Source: Sphaerospermopsis aphanizomenoides BCCUSP55
GTDB taxonomy: Bacteria; Cyanobacteriota; Cyanobacteriia; Cyanobacteriales; Nostocaceae
Assembly: GCF_001586785.1 (NCBI RefSeq)
Contig: NZ_LUFH02000005.1
Location: forward strand, 41,384 to 105,383
Direction of reading: 5' to 3'
DNA: 64,000 nucleotides
Shown: positions 17,494-26,620 of the stretch, piece by piece
Numbering within the stretch: the stretch's first letter is position 1
Layout: each line of letters starts with the position of its first letter
Program-made: the position numbers and the translations under genes
Notes under the pieces: model-generated
What the model was told of the DNA's origin: nothing
The model's input: only the letters and a program-made list of their open reading frames with translations
Database searches by the model: none

Positions 17494-18550
17494 AATCTGG
17501 TTTATGAGCAATAAAATATTTGCTCATAAAGTGAACTTGGGTTTCTATATTCTCAAAACCTGCTTTCTCCAAACGCTCTACCAAATCATCAGTAGTGTAA
17601 TGTTTGTAATAGGGTTCATGGAAAGTTTTTGGGAAATTATTCATCATTAATTCCATATCGGGTGAATCATTCAACTGAATTGAATCACAAATAATAAAAG
17701 TTCCTCCTGGTTTTGTCACTCGGAAGCATTGCTCTATAACTTTTTGACGCACAGACTCTGGTAATTCATGGAAGAGGAAAACAGACGTGACAGCATGAAA
17801 ATAGTTATCTAGATAAGGTAATTCTTCAGCATTGGCTTGTAAAAGTTGTGGCAATTCCCTAGGATTTTGAGATAATAACTCATAGGCCTTTCGCAAATAC
17901 GCCGGGGATAAATCTGTACCAAATAAAGAAACTTGCTCTAAAGCGGATCGAATCATCTTTAAAGTTCGACCAGTACCACAAGCTACATCTAAAATTCGGA
18001 TTTGCTTTTGAGGAAGAAACTGGAATTTGGCCAGTTCGCGTTTGAGGGGAGCGAGAATACGTCGCCGCATGGCATCAGCTGAACCACCAAACAGAATTTC
18101 TACCTGTAGGTCATACAAATTGGCTGACAGGTCGCTCAAATAGCCGTCAGTTTGGTGATGAAAATTTTGGACATAGTAGCTCGGATAGCCTTCTTTATCT
18201 ATTTCTGGTGAAAACTCTTGCAGACTGTTGTTTTTAATTCGCTCCCAGATGAGGGGTAAATCTAGCCACGTTAGTGGATAGTAGCGGAAAAAGTCTTCCC
18301 AGGGATTGTCAAATAATAAACTGTGGGGATATATTCCTGTTTCTGCATCCTGCCAGTCTGTTTCTAGTAGCTGGTTAAATCTGTTTTGCAGTTTGAGTAT
18401 TAACTCTTGAGGAATGGGTTGGTCTGCTGGCGCTAGTGTGGGATACAGTAAATTTCTTAACTGGGAACTGAGGGTTTTGTGAGCTAGTCCGAAGTAATTC
18501 TTTCCTTGTTGAAAGGTCTGATAGGTGAGTTTCGTTAAGGTGTCAGACAT
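17492..18550 (-). CDS. Class I SAM-dependent methyltransferase
   Basis: 352 residues. The SAM-binding motif I is IRILDVACGTGRTLKMI (about 182-198), followed by FGTDLSPAYLRKAYELL and, later, YLDNYFHAVTSVFLFHELP and VTKPGGTFIICDSIQ, the standard motifs II-IV. The first 150 residues are helical and not shared with small methyltransferases. It lies between patX and gifA. Substrate cannot be deduced; lipid, quinone or pigment-type small molecules are possible. Confidence 0.8.
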   Translation of the reverse strand: MSDTLTKLTYQTFQQGKNYFGLAHKTLSSQLRNLLYPTLAPADQPIPQELILKLQNRFNQLLETDWQDAETGIYPHSLLFDNPWEDFFRYYPLTWLDLPLIWERIKNNSLQEFSPEIDKEGYPSYYVQNFHHQTDGYLSDLSANLYDLQVEILFGGSADAMRRRILAPLKRELAKFQFLPQKQIRILDVACGTGRTLKMIRSALEQVSLFGTDLSPAYLRKAYELLSQNPRELPQLLQANAEELPYLDNYFHAVTSVFLFHELPESVRQKVIEQCFRVTKPGGTFIICDSIQLNDSPDMELMMNNFPKTFHEPYYKHYTTDDLVERLEKAGFENIETQVHFMSKYFIAHKPD

Positions 18551-18756
18551 AAAAAAATAATTAAGCTTTATTACAGTTAATCATTTTATGTGAATAGAAA
18601 TGAATAATACAGAACTTTATAAGAAAAAATTCCCGTTTTCAGCTATGTTGTGATGTCAAAGTTCTCGATCTGACCGGCTATTTTTCCCGTCTTTGATCCG
18701 AATTGTGACAAAGGCGATCACTCAATTGTAAATTTTTGTGACGAAATAGTAGTTTC

Positions 18757-18788
18757 GTAGCTTACGATACAGAATTTTGTCTATCATG
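18757..18788 (+). promoter_or_regulatory. NtcA box over the gifA promoter (repressor position)
   Basis: GTA-N8-TAC at 18757-18770 (GTAGCTTACGATAC) matches the NtcA consensus. A -10-like TATCAT lies at 18783-18788, only 12 bases downstream, so bound NtcA would cover the -35 region and block RNA polymerase rather than activate it. This fits the known repression of gif genes by NtcA under nitrogen limitation. Confidence 0.72.
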
Positions 18789-18844
18789 AATATGCAAGAC
18801 AAAATTAATTCTATTACTTACTAAAAAACAAGAGGTTTAAAGCT

Positions 18845-19045
18845 ATGTCTATTCAAGAAAAATCTCGTGCGTTAATGGTGCGTCAACATCAGCAAGTTAA
18901 AAACCGTCAACAATCCATGCTGATGCGTGCAGCACAAGAACTCGGTCTTCCTGAAGAACTATCCAATTATTGGAATCCCATTCAAGGGAAGGTAGATCCT
19001 ACCACTCAAACCCTTTACAGCCGCAGTAATGCAGCGATGAGCTAG
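18845..19045 (+). CDS. gifA: Glutamine synthetase inactivating factor IF7
   Basis: 66 residues, the size of IF7, a disordered basic protein that binds and inhibits glutamine synthetase when nitrogen is plentiful. KSRALMVRQHQQVKNRQQSMLMRAAQELGLPEE and the C-terminal NPIQGKVDPTTQTLYSRSNAA match the family; the basic residues of the C-terminal half contact GS. Start ATG 18845 follows AAGAGG at 18829-18834. It converges with glnA, its target gene, 296 bases away. Confidence 0.92.
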   Translation: MSIQEKSRALMVRQHQQVKNRQQSMLMRAAQELGLPEELSNYWNPIQGKVDPTTQTLYSRSNAAMS

Positions 19046-19074
19046 AGAAAGGCAAGGGAGCAGGGAAAAAATCA

Positions 19075-19280
19075 AGTCAAAAGTCAAAAGTCAAAAGTCA
19101 AAATTAAGAACTCTTGCCTTTTATCAATGCCCAATGTCCAATGCTCTGCGTTTTACTGTTATCGAAACAATCGGGTCTAAAACCGGACTTCGTCCAAAGT
19201 TTTTGGAGTGGGGTATAAATAAATCTCCGTTACAAAAACGGCCTTTTACCTCCTGCCTCCTGCCTCCTGCCTCCTGCCTT
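19075..19280. repeat. Short tandem repeats between gifA and glnA
   Basis: AAAAGTC heptamers (19075-19103) and CCTCCTG heptamers (19249-19278) lie in the convergent gap. Between them, no gene is supported. Such heptamer runs are common between genes in Nostocales. Confidence 0.65.
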
Positions 19281-19283
19281 GGT

Positions 19284-19308
19284 AAAAAAAAACCACCCTT
19301 GAGGGTGG
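19284..19308 (-). terminator. Rho-independent terminator of glnA
   Basis: Read on the minus strand, the perfect hairpin CCACCC-TCAA-GGGTGG (19293-19308) is followed by nine T. It lies 33 bases beyond the glnA stop. Confidence 0.88.
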
Positions 19309-19340
19309 CTGAAAAATTTACTATTATTGCTCAATTGCCC

Positions 19341-20756
19341 TTAGCAATCGTAATATAAGAAGAATTCGTAGGGATGAGGACGTAACTGCATCTGCTTAAC
19401 TTCGTTAGCTAGTTTGTAGTCAATCCAGTTTTGAATGAAATCTTCTGAGAATACGCCTGTTTCGGTTAAGAAAGCGTGGTCATTTTCCAGTGCTTCCAAA
19501 GCCAGTTCCAAAGAACCAGGAGTAGAAGGAATCTTAGCTAGTTCTTCTGGAGAAAGTTCATAGATATTCTTATCTAAGGGTTCACCAGGATGGATTTTGT
19601 TCTTGATACCATCAATACCAGCGCAAAGCATGGCAGCGAAGGCTAAGTAGGGGTTAGAAGTTGCATCAGGACAACGGAATTCTAACCGCTTGGCTTTGGG
19701 GTTATCACCACTTAAAGGAATACGTACAGAAGCAGAACGGTTTCCTTGGGAGTAAGCCAAGTTCACGGGTGCTTCATAACCAGGTACGAGGCGTTTGTAA
19801 GAGTTTGTAGTGGGGTTGGTGATAGCCAACAAAGCAGGTGCGTGTTTGAGGATACCACCGATGTAGTATAAGCCCATATCGCTCATGCCAGCATACTTGT
19901 CACCTGCAAAGAGGGGTTGACCACCTTTCCAGATGGACTGGTGACAGTGCATACCAGAACCATTATCACCAAAAATGGGTTTGGGCATGAAGGTGACAGT
20001 TTTGCCGTACTTTCTGGCCACGTTCTTGATGACGTATTTGTAGGTCATCAACCAGTCAGCAGCTTCAATTAATTTGCCAAAGCGGAAACCGAGTTCGCAC
20101 TGACCACCAGTAGCAACTTCGTGGTGTTGTTTTTCAATGGGTACGCCACAATTCTTCATTGTTAACAACATTTCAGTCCGAATATCTTGGAAGGTATCCG
20201 TTGGAGGAACTGGGAAATAACCTTCTTTGAAGCGTGTTTTATAACCCAGGTTGGGGCTTTCCTTTCTACCTGTGTTCCAACGACCTTCTACGGAGTCTAC
20301 ATGATAGTAGCCTTCGTTGGCGGTTTGGTCATAGCGAACATCATCAAACAAGAAGAATTCAGCTTCTGGACCAAAGAAAGCTGTGTCACCGAGTCCTGTG
20401 GAAGCCAGATAATCTATTGCTTTTTGGGCAATAACGCGGGGGCAACGGTTGTACCATTCGCCTGTGCGTGGTTCTTTAATGCTACAAATAATACTTAGAG
20501 TTGGCTCTGCCATGAACGGGTCGATCCAAGCAGTGTTGGGATCTAAGACCATTGTCATGTCAGATTCTTCGATGCCTTTCCAACCCCGAATACTGGAACC
20601 GTCGAAGGGTACACCACTGGAGAAGGAACTTTCATCAATTTGGTCATGGTACACAGTCAAGTGCTGCCATGTACCTGGTGTATCTATGAACTTCAGATCG
20701 ATCATCTGAATGTTTTGGTCCCGAATCATCTTCAAGACTTCTTGTGGGGTTGTCAT
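19341..20756 (-). CDS. glnA: Glutamine synthetase type I
   Basis: 471 residues from ATG 20754-20756, which follows AAGGAGTAACA; an upstream in-frame start at 20816 is rejected because it lacks a ribosome site and adds 20 unmatched residues. The enzyme joins ammonium to glutamate using ATP and is the entry point of fixed nitrogen. Motifs: DGSSIRGW, the metal-binding EAEFFLFDD, the ATP and glutamate site [23 protein letters not shown] and [25 protein letters not shown]. The NtcA-type promoter lies upstream, the terminator at 19284, and its inhibitor gene gifA converges on it. Confidence 0.97.
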   Translation of the reverse strand: MTTPQEVLKMIRDQNIQMIDLKFIDTPGTWQHLTVYHDQIDESSFSSGVPFDGSSIRGWKGIEESDMTMVLDPNTAWIDPFMAEPTLSIICSIKEPRTGEWYNRCPRVIAQKAIDYLASTGLGDTAFFGPEAEFFLFDDVRYDQTANEGYYHVDSVEGRWNTGRKESPNLGYKTRFKEGYFPVPPTDTFQDIRTEMLLTMKNCGVPIEKQHHEVATGGQCELGFRFGKLIEAADWLMTYKYVIKNVARKYGKTVTFMPKPIFGDNGSGMHCHQSIWKGGQPLFAGDKYAGMSDMGLYYIGGILKHAPALLAITNPTTNSYKRLVPGYEAPVNLAYSQGNRSASVRIPLSGDNPKAKRLEFRCPDATSNPYLAFAAMLCAGIDGIKNKIHPGEPLDKNIYELSPEELAKIPSTPGSLELALEALENDHAFLTETGVFSEDFIQNWIDYKLANEVKQMQLRPHPYEFFLYYDC

Positions 20757-20856
20757 TGTTACTCCTTGTGTACCCAATTTTCTAAAATAAACCAGACTTT
20801 GCCAAAATATCCTCACCCTGCGGCGCTAACCCAAGTTGTGACACACCACCTGGAAT

Positions 20857-20899
20857 ATCGTAAATAGTTGACTTGAGACAAGTTTGTGGTTTTTGTTAC
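20857..20899 (-). promoter_or_regulatory. NtcA-activated type promoter of glnA
   Basis: On the minus strand GTAACAAAAACCAC (20886-20899) is GTA-N8-CAC, one base off the NtcA consensus, and close to the remembered Anabaena glnA site. After 23 bases comes TACGAT (20857-20862), a good -10. This spacing is that of NtcA class II activation. Confidence 0.72.
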
Positions 20900-21059
20900 A
20901 GATTGTCTGGATTACAGGTTATATTAACCTTTCTTTCTTAATCTGCACAAAACAAGAAACTTCATCTTAACGGGGTCAACTTTGGCATAGAATCCTTTAA
21001 GTAGTGGTATGGATAGTTTTGTGCCGAATCTATTTTATGCAGATAGCACAAAATTTGAT

Positions 21060-21167
21060 TGAGTCAGGTAGGGTGGGACGCACCCGAACTCAAGCTTGAG
21101 GAGGTGTCTGTAAGGACATCCTATGCTCTGTAAGTCCGGGATTGACTCACGGCTTGAGCAGATCAAG
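21060..21167 (+). ncRNA. Candidate structured RNA / leader upstream of apcF
   Basis: Outer arms TGAGTCA (21060-21066) and TGACTCA (21143-21149) enclose three local stems: GGGTG-GGACG-CACCC (21071-21085), the palindrome CTCAAGCTTGAG (21089-21100), and AGGTGTC/GACATCCT (21102-21121). A further stem CTTGA/TCAAG (21153-21167) follows. The segment is clearly less AT-rich than the flanks and has no ORF. It sits 95 bases before apcF. I match it to no known RNA family. Confidence 0.45.
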
Positions 21168-21261
21168 AATCTCACTACCAACAGTCGTGAGAACGTCAAT
21201 GGTGCATAACTGCAACCAAATTAATATCAAATCATAGATAGCAACGATTGGGAGAAAAGGA

Positions 21262-21771
21262 ATGCGCGATGCAGTTACTACTTTAATTAAGAATTATGAC
21301 GTAACCGGAAGATATTTTGACCGGAATGCGATCGATAGCCTCAAGTCTTACTTTGAAACTGGTACAGCAAGAGTGCAAGCGGCAGCTGTGATTAATTCTA
21401 ATGCGGCTGCTATTGTCAAGCAAGCTGGTTCTAAATTGTTTGAAGAACTACCAGAATTGATTCGTCCTGGTGGTAATGCTTATACAACTCGTCGTTATGC
21501 AGCTTGTTTGCGTGATATGGACTATTACTTGCGCTATGCTACTTATGCATTGGTGGCTGGTAATATGAATGTGTTGGATGAGCGTGTGTTGCAAGGGTTA
21601 CGGGAAACTTATAATTCCTTGGGTGTACCCATTGGTTCAACTGTTCAAGGTGTCCAGATTATGAAGGGCATTGTGAAGGAGCAAGTTGCAGCAGCTGGTA
21701 TTGCTAATACTGCTTTTGTTGATGAGCCTTTTGACCATATCACTCGTGAGTTGAGTGAACAGGATGTTTAA
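21262..21771 (+). CDS. apcF: Allophycocyanin beta-18 subunit
   Basis: 169 residues of the phycobilisome core. It has the globin-like phycobiliprotein fold, the bilin-attaching Cys82 in RRYAACLRDMDYYLRYATYA, the Asn72 that is normally N-methylated (GGNAYTTRR), and the minor-subunit features (MRDAVTTLIKNYDVTGRYFDRNAIDSLKSYFETG) that distinguish ApcF from ApcB. It acts with ApcE in the terminal emitter region of the core. A separate apcF locus next to glnA fits remembered Anabaena gene order. RBS AAAGGA precedes ATG 21262. A candidate structured leader lies upstream. Confidence 0.93.
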   Translation: MRDAVTTLIKNYDVTGRYFDRNAIDSLKSYFETGTARVQAAAVINSNAAAIVKQAGSKLFEELPELIRPGGNAYTTRRYAACLRDMDYYLRYATYALVAGNMNVLDERVLQGLRETYNSLGVPIGSTVQGVQIMKGIVKEQVAAAGIANTAFVDEPFDHITRELSEQDV

Positions 21772-22204
21772 AAGCAGAAGGCAGGAGGCAGGAAGCAGAA
21801 AGGTTTAGTGCTTTTGGTCATTTTGCCTGGATTAATTTGAGATATCAAAAGATTTATGCGATCGCACTTTGGCTGTTTGGGCAAGGTGCGTTTACTTTTT
21901 GATAATTAAACTCTCACTACAAGATGGTTTTACTCCTGACTTTTGACCAGTCCCTTTGGGGGTGTGGGGTGTGGGGAAGAAAAAGCCCCGCAGTTGAGGT
22001 ACAAGCCCCTACTTTTAAGTATAGAAACAGAAAAAAGATGTATTTTGAGGCGCGTAGTGCGAAAAATACAGCGTCCTTGCTGGAAACCCCTGATTTTAAT
22101 TATGGGGTTCCCTACACCCCACACCCTACCCCCTACACCCTCTTCATTCCTGCTATAAATAACACAACACCAGATTAAAATATACAAAACTATCATCATT
22201 AACT
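21772..22204. other. 433 bp gap between apcF and moeA with low-complexity repeats
   Basis: Contains AGGCAGGAGGCAGG (21780-21795), a HIP1 octamer at about 21859-21866, G-rich GGGGTGTGGGGTGTGG (21957-21975), and ACACCCCACACCCTAC-type sequence (22111-22140) that is its rough complement. Overlapping reading frames in both strands are products of these repeats and are not supported as genes. Confidence 0.5.
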
Positions 22205-23428
22205 ATGCTGTCAGTCAGAGATGCAGAAGCTACTATTTTAAATTCCATACAACCGCTGAATAACCAGCAGGATATAGAATTTGTCGATTTATTAATGGCA
22301 AATAATCGCATTTTAGCCACTCCTGTTACCAGTTCCCTGGATTTTCCCCATTGGGATAATTCGGCAATGGATGGTTATGCTGTGCGTTATGCAGATGTGC
22401 AGCAAGCTAGGGCTGACAAACCTGCTATTTTGGAAGTTGTGGAGGAAATTCCCGCCGGATATCAACCCCAAGTGACCATTAAACCAGGACAAGCAGCGCG
22501 AATTTTCACTGGTGCAGTGATGCCAGCAGGTGCTGATACTGTGGTTATGCAGGAAAAAACTCACCGACAAGACAACCGTGTTTTTGTCTTTCTTGCACCT
22601 CAACCCCAGGAGTTTGTTAGACACAAGGGTGATTTTTATCAAGCTGGTGGTGAATTGTTGCCAGCAGGAATTAGTTTAACAGCATCCGAAATCGCGGTTT
22701 TAGCTGCTGCACAACGGGAGCAAGTCTGTGTTTTCCGTCGTCCCCGTGTGGCGATTTTTTCCAGTGGTAATGAGTTGGTAATGCCAGAAGAAATGCTAAC
22801 AACTGGACAAATTGCTGATTCTAATCAGTATGCTTTGGCAACTTTGGTGAGAGAACTGGGGGCAGAAGTGTTACTGTTGGGAATTATTAAGGATGATCCT
22901 ATAGCTTTATCAGAAATTATAGATTATGCGATCGCTAATTCTGATGTAGTTCTTTCCACTGGCGGGGTGTCTGTCGGCGATTATGACTACATAAGTAAAA
23001 TTTTAGCATCTTTGGGTGCAAAGGTTCACTTTCGCGCTGTACAAATGCGTCCAGGAAAACCTCTCACTTTTGCAACTTTCCCCAATTCACTATACTTTGG
23101 TTTACCCGGAAATCCGGTGTCTGCGTTGGTGACTTGTTGGCGGTTTGTGCAACCTGTAATTAAAAAACTGGCGGGACTTTCTCAAGGTTGGGAAGGAAAA
23201 TTTTTAAAGGTGCGATCGCAATCAGAATTACAATCTCATGGTAAGATGGAAACTTATATTCACGGTAAGTTACATCTGGTCAATGGTGTTTATCAATTTC
23301 ACAAAGCAGAGGGTAATGATAGTTCGGGTAATTTAATTAATTTGGCTCAAACTAATGCTTTGGCTGTGTTACCTGTTGGGAAAACTTTGGTTTCTGCTGG
23401 TGAGGAAGTTTTGGTTCTAAAGTTATAG
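22205..23428 (+). CDS. moeA: Molybdopterin molybdotransferase MoeA
   Basis: 407 residues, family length. MoeA inserts molybdate into adenylylated molybdopterin to finish the molybdenum cofactor needed by nitrate reductase and others. Motifs: SLDFPHWDNSAMDGYAV, RIFTGAVMPAGADTVVMQE, STGGVSVGDYDYI and the C-terminal YFGLPGNPVSALVTCW. It stands alone as a single gene; moaA of the same pathway is at 60775. Regulation is not apparent. Confidence 0.95.
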   Translation: MLSVRDAEATILNSIQPLNNQQDIEFVDLLMANNRILATPVTSSLDFPHWDNSAMDGYAVRYADVQQARADKPAILEVVEEIPAGYQPQVTIKPGQAARIFTGAVMPAGADTVVMQEKTHRQDNRVFVFLAPQPQEFVRHKGDFYQAGGELLPAGISLTASEIAVLAAAQREQVCVFRRPRVAIFSSGNELVMPEEMLTTGQIADSNQYALATLVRELGAEVLLLGIIKDDPIALSEIIDYAIANSDVVLSTGGVSVGDYDYISKILASLGAKVHFRAVQMRPGKPLTFATFPNSLYFGLPGNPVSALVTCWRFVQPVIKKLAGLSQGWEGKFLKVRSQSELQSHGKMETYIHGKLHLVNGVYQFHKAEGNDSSGNLINLAQTNALAVLPVGKTLVSAGEEVLVLKL

Positions 23429-23435
23429 CGTTTTT

Positions 23436-23480
23436 GAAACGCAGAGGTACGCAGAGTAAGCGCAGAGAGACGCAGAGGAA
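23436..23480. repeat. ACGCAGAG-type repeat
   Basis: Four units built on ACGCAGAG follow the moeA stop (ACGCAGAGGTACGCAGAG, GCGCAGAG, ACGCAGAG). A related TTTGCGTCTTGGCGTGAG stands near 23575. Low-complexity intergenic sequence seen widely in cyanobacteria. Confidence 0.55.
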
Positions 23481-23599
23481 TTTTGTGAGTCATAAGGCAT
23501 CGTGAGATTCAAGTTGATTTAATCATAATCGACGCAAAGAAATCAAATTATTTACCTTTGATTTTCTCTGCTTTCTTTGCGTCTTGGCGTGAGATATTA

Positions 23600-25183
23600 T
23601 TAAGCTGCTGCTTCTACTTTTTCCTTTTCTGGTACATAAGGTTTTTCTGCACCTTGGGCTACATAAGCAGCTAACTGACTTTCAATTTGATCACGGACAA
23701 TTTGCCGATATTCAAGAAAATGCTCATTATGGGCGCAAGCTGCTAAATAATGTTCTGCAACGCTGGGATTTCGTTTGATGATACTAAATAAATGATGCCA
23801 GAATTTCCAGCGGGTTTCTCTTTTTATTCCTTGTCTCCAAATCACTATTAATAGTGCTTTAATAACAATCAATTCGGGCAGTTTAAAAGGTGCTTTCCAT
23901 TGGGGTGAACCCATCATTAAGAAACAACGATAGGTGCGGTCTAAATATGCAACTGGATCATATAAAGCACAAAATGCTTCTATATATTCCCGTGCAATAT
24001 CTTCTAAAGGACGAGTAGGAATAAAGTTCATCAAAGTGGTTTGATTAATATTCCCATCTTGATTTTCTCGCAGTCTACCTTCTTTTGTTAAACGATGCCA
24101 TAAAGCAGTATTTGGCAATGCTTGTAACATGGCAAAAGTAGTAGAAGGAATGGCAGCTTGTTCAGCAAATCTAACGATGCGATCGCCCGCACCTGCTTTT
24201 TCTCCATCAAAACCAATAATAAACCCTGCCATTGGTCGCAGTCCAGCTTTAATAATGCTTTGCACTGCATCAGTTAAGGAACTGCGGGTATTTTGAAACT
24301 TCTTAGTTAGTTGTAAACTATCTTCATCAGGGGTTTCAATTCCTAAAAATACCGCTGCAAAACCAGACTCAACCATCAATTCCATTAACTCTGGATCTTG
24401 GGCTAAATCTATAGAAGCTTCCGTATCAAAACGGAAAGGATATTGATGTTCAGCCATCCAAACTTTTAACTCTTTTAGCAACAATTTGACATTGCGTTTA
24501 TTGCCAATAAAGTTATCATCAACCATGAACACACCACGCCGCCAACCCAACTCATAGAGATAATCTAATTCTGCTAAAAGTTGGGCTGGGGTTTTGGTTC
24601 TCGGTTTGCGTCCATATAATACAATGATGTCGCAAAATTCGCATTGGAAAGGACAACCCCGCGAAAACTGCACAGACATCATATCATAGGCATCAAAATC
24701 TAATAAATCAAAGCGGGGAATGGGTGTGGTTGTGACATCTGGTTTTTCAGTAGCACGGAAAGTCCCAGATTTTTCACCTTTTTGTACCGCTTCCACAAAC
24801 ATGGGTAAAGTGAGTTCCCCTTCATCTAAAATTAGGAAATCTGCACCTGCTTCCTGCACTTCATGGGGTGTAGATGTGGGATAGGGTCCACCCAATGCGA
24901 CTAACTTACCACGTCTTTTTGCTTCCCGAATTTGATCTAGTAAATCTTGTTTTTGGACGATCATCGCCGAGAAAATGACTATATCTGCCCATGCCCATTC
25001 TTCTTCGGTGGCGGCGCGGATGTTACGATCTACTAGCTTAAACTCCCATTCTTGGGGTAGGATGGCTGCCACTGTGACTAAACCCAATGGTGGTAATAGA
25101 ACCTTTCTATCTACCAGTTCCAGGATTTTTTCATAGGACCAGAAGGTTTTGGGAAATATTGGATAAACTAGCAAGACACGCAT
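23600..25183 (-). CDS. B12-binding-domain radical SAM protein
   Basis: 527 residues from ATG 25181-25183, preceded by GAGGGG; an in-frame GTG at 25198 is possible. Residues about 1-150 form a cobalamin-binding Rossmann domain (RVLLVYPIFPKTFW, PPLGLVTVAAILP). The radical SAM core has CPFQCEFC (CxxxCxxC), binding a 4Fe-4S cluster. A DUF4070-like C-terminal part follows (QATIPSTTFAMLQALPNTALWHRL-type region, then DRTYRCFLM). Relatives include hopanoid-modifying and other unannotated enzymes. The substrate is unknown. Confidence 0.85.
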   Translation of the reverse strand: MRVLLVYPIFPKTFWSYEKILELVDRKVLLPPLGLVTVAAILPQEWEFKLVDRNIRAATEEEWAWADIVIFSAMIVQKQDLLDQIREAKRRGKLVALGGPYPTSTPHEVQEAGADFLILDEGELTLPMFVEAVQKGEKSGTFRATEKPDVTTTPIPRFDLLDFDAYDMMSVQFSRGCPFQCEFCDIIVLYGRKPRTKTPAQLLAELDYLYELGWRRGVFMVDDNFIGNKRNVKLLLKELKVWMAEHQYPFRFDTEASIDLAQDPELMELMVESGFAAVFLGIETPDEDSLQLTKKFQNTRSSLTDAVQSIIKAGLRPMAGFIIGFDGEKAGAGDRIVRFAEQAAIPSTTFAMLQALPNTALWHRLTKEGRLRENQDGNINQTTLMNFIPTRPLEDIAREYIEAFCALYDPVAYLDRTYRCFLMMGSPQWKAPFKLPELIVIKALLIVIWRQGIKRETRWKFWHHLFSIIKRNPSVAEHYLAACAHNEHFLEYRQIVRDQIESQLAAYVAQGAEKPYVPEKEKVEAAA

Positions 25184-25273
25184 AGTATCACCCCTCACGA
25201 TTTATTTTGTGATCTAACTGTAACTAAATTTAGGACTGATTGACTTTTTTATAAGTTGCCATGCTGTTGTCTG

Positions 25274-25311
25274 AATCAGGATGTCCAGGATTTAAGGATT
25301 TACAGGATGGA
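25274..25311 (+). repeat. CAGGATGTCCAGGATTTAAGG-type dispersed repeat
   Basis: AATCAGGATGTCCAGGATTT then AAGGATTTACAGGATGG. Its reverse complement recurs at about 30752-30792, with a shorter version at about 2431-2453. It lies in the 295 bp gap between the radical SAM gene and the NYN remnant; nothing else is recognised in that gap. Confidence 0.6.
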
Positions 25312-25478
25312 GACGGAATTTTAACACTAATTACGCATCATTACTTATACAAGCCTCGACTTTATACTTCCTTCCCACTCCATACTCATATTTTTTCTCT
25401 GTGTTCTCTGTCTCTGGAGTGGTTCGTTTTAAAGTATATTTATTTACGAAGCAAGTATTTTAATTCAACGGAGTTATC

Positions 25479-25721
25479 ATGAGAATTTCTGTATTTCTTG
25501 ATGGTGCAAATTTCTTTTTTATGCAAAGAGAAGCTCTAGGTTGGTTTGCGGATCCTAAAAAAATTCTTGATTATATTGCAACAGAAGGTGATATCGTTGA
25601 TGCCTTTTATTACATTGGACATGACACACCACCTGAAGCAAAACAACAGTCATATTTAGTGACATTAGAGATAAGGTTGAGAAAACTTCATCCTAACAAT
25701 GCTTGCTGTTCAACAGAGTAA
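25479..25721 (+). pseudogene. Truncated NYN-domain (LabA/DUF88-like) protein
   Basis: 80 residues. MRISVFLDGANFFFMQREALGWFADPKKIL and GDIVDAFYYIGHDTPPEAKQQSYL match the first third of NYN-type nuclease proteins (normally about 170-230 residues), including the first catalytic Asp in FLDGAN. The last 15 residues (LRKLHPNNACCSTE) do not fit, and no continuation in another frame was found. I infer a 3' deletion or rearrangement. Confidence 0.65.
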
Positions 25722-25952
25722 GTGCGATCTTTTTGTGTTTGTTTGATAGGGAAGCGATATTGAAGGATTAAATTTTCATAACCAACTAAAAATCCCTCTC
25801 AAACTCTCTTCTCTTCGTGTCCTTCGCTCCTTCGTGGTTCATTCCTTCTTAACCTTGATAATTTTTAGTAATTTCCAAAATCAAGAAATACAGAAAGCAA
25901 TTCGCATAAGATAAACTAGAATAAAAATCATACTAATTGAGCAACTTTTATT

Positions 25953-26246
25953 ATGTTTGCTGAAACATCCTCAAGATATGTAATACGCAATCCTGAAATT
26001 TTAGGTGGAGAGCCAATTATTACAGGTACTCGTACATCCATCCGTGCTATTGTTGGTTTATGGCGATTGGGAATTATGCCTGAAGAAATCCCTAATCATT
26101 TACCGCATTTAACACTAGCACAAGTATTTGATGCCTTGAGTTTTTATTTAGATCATCAAGCAGAAATTAATGATTATATTGAACGAAATCAAGTACCTAA
26201 TGAATTAGTACATCCTGCTGTAAAGGCTGCATTAGGCACAGTATGA
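25953..26246 (+). CDS. DUF433 antitoxin-like protein
   Basis: 97 residues. The conserved core RNPEILGGEPIITGTRTSIRAIVGLWRLGIMPEEIPNHLPHLTLAQVFDALSFYLDH is the DUF433 winged-helix-like domain that commonly serves as antitoxin and DNA-binding autoregulator. Its stop overlaps the next start (ATGA at 26243-26246), so the two are co-translated. Together with the PIN-like gene it forms a complete type II toxin-antitoxin pair. Confidence 0.85.
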   Translation: MFAETSSRYVIRNPEILGGEPIITGTRTSIRAIVGLWRLGIMPEEIPNHLPHLTLAQVFDALSFYLDHQAEINDYIERNQVPNELVHPAVKAALGTV

Positions 26247-26587
26247 CAATATTTGCAGCACTTTACATAGATGAGGATATGTCCGCATTAGTCGCAACCC
26301 TTTTGCGTTCTCGTGGTTTGGATGTGACAACTGTTCCTGAACAAGCAACCCTGGGAAAAACTGATCGTGAACAGCTAGAATTTGCCACTTCTCTAGGTAG
26401 ATGTATCCTCACCCATAACCGAGTTGATTTTGAAAGATTGCATCTTCAATTTATAGAGGAAGAAAAACAGCATTTTGGAATTATTGTTGTTCCTCAGAAA
26501 AATGCTTATGAAATTGCACAACGGGTTGGCATTTTGGTCAGTACCTTAATGGCTGATGAAATTAAAAATCAGCTATTGTATGCCTAA
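26243..26587 (+). CDS. DUF5615 PIN-like toxin
   Basis: 114 residues. YIDEDMSALVATLLRSRGLDVTTV carries the first acidic pair, GKTDREQLEFATSLGRCILTHNRVDFERLH the second acidic set, and FGIIVVPQ a core strand, as in DUF5615 proteins, a PIN-like ribonuclease family. It overlaps the DUF433 gene by four bases. It is expected to be an RNase held in check by that partner. All expected acidic residues look intact. Confidence 0.82.
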   Translation: MTIFAALYIDEDMSALVATLLRSRGLDVTTVPEQATLGKTDREQLEFATSLGRCILTHNRVDFERLHLQFIEEEKQHFGIIVVPQKNAYEIAQRVGILVSTLMADEIKNQLLYA

Positions 26588-26620
26588 TTCCTGTGAAAAA
26601 TTCAGATCACTCTCATAACC

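Noticed and set aside
21930..22199. Overlapping frames on both strands before moeA
   Set aside because: All read through GTGTGGGG and ACACCCC repeats, so they are artefacts.
25261..25482. 73-codon frame upstream of the NYN remnant
   Set aside because: Built on the dispersed CAGGATGTCCAGG repeat; no support as a gene.
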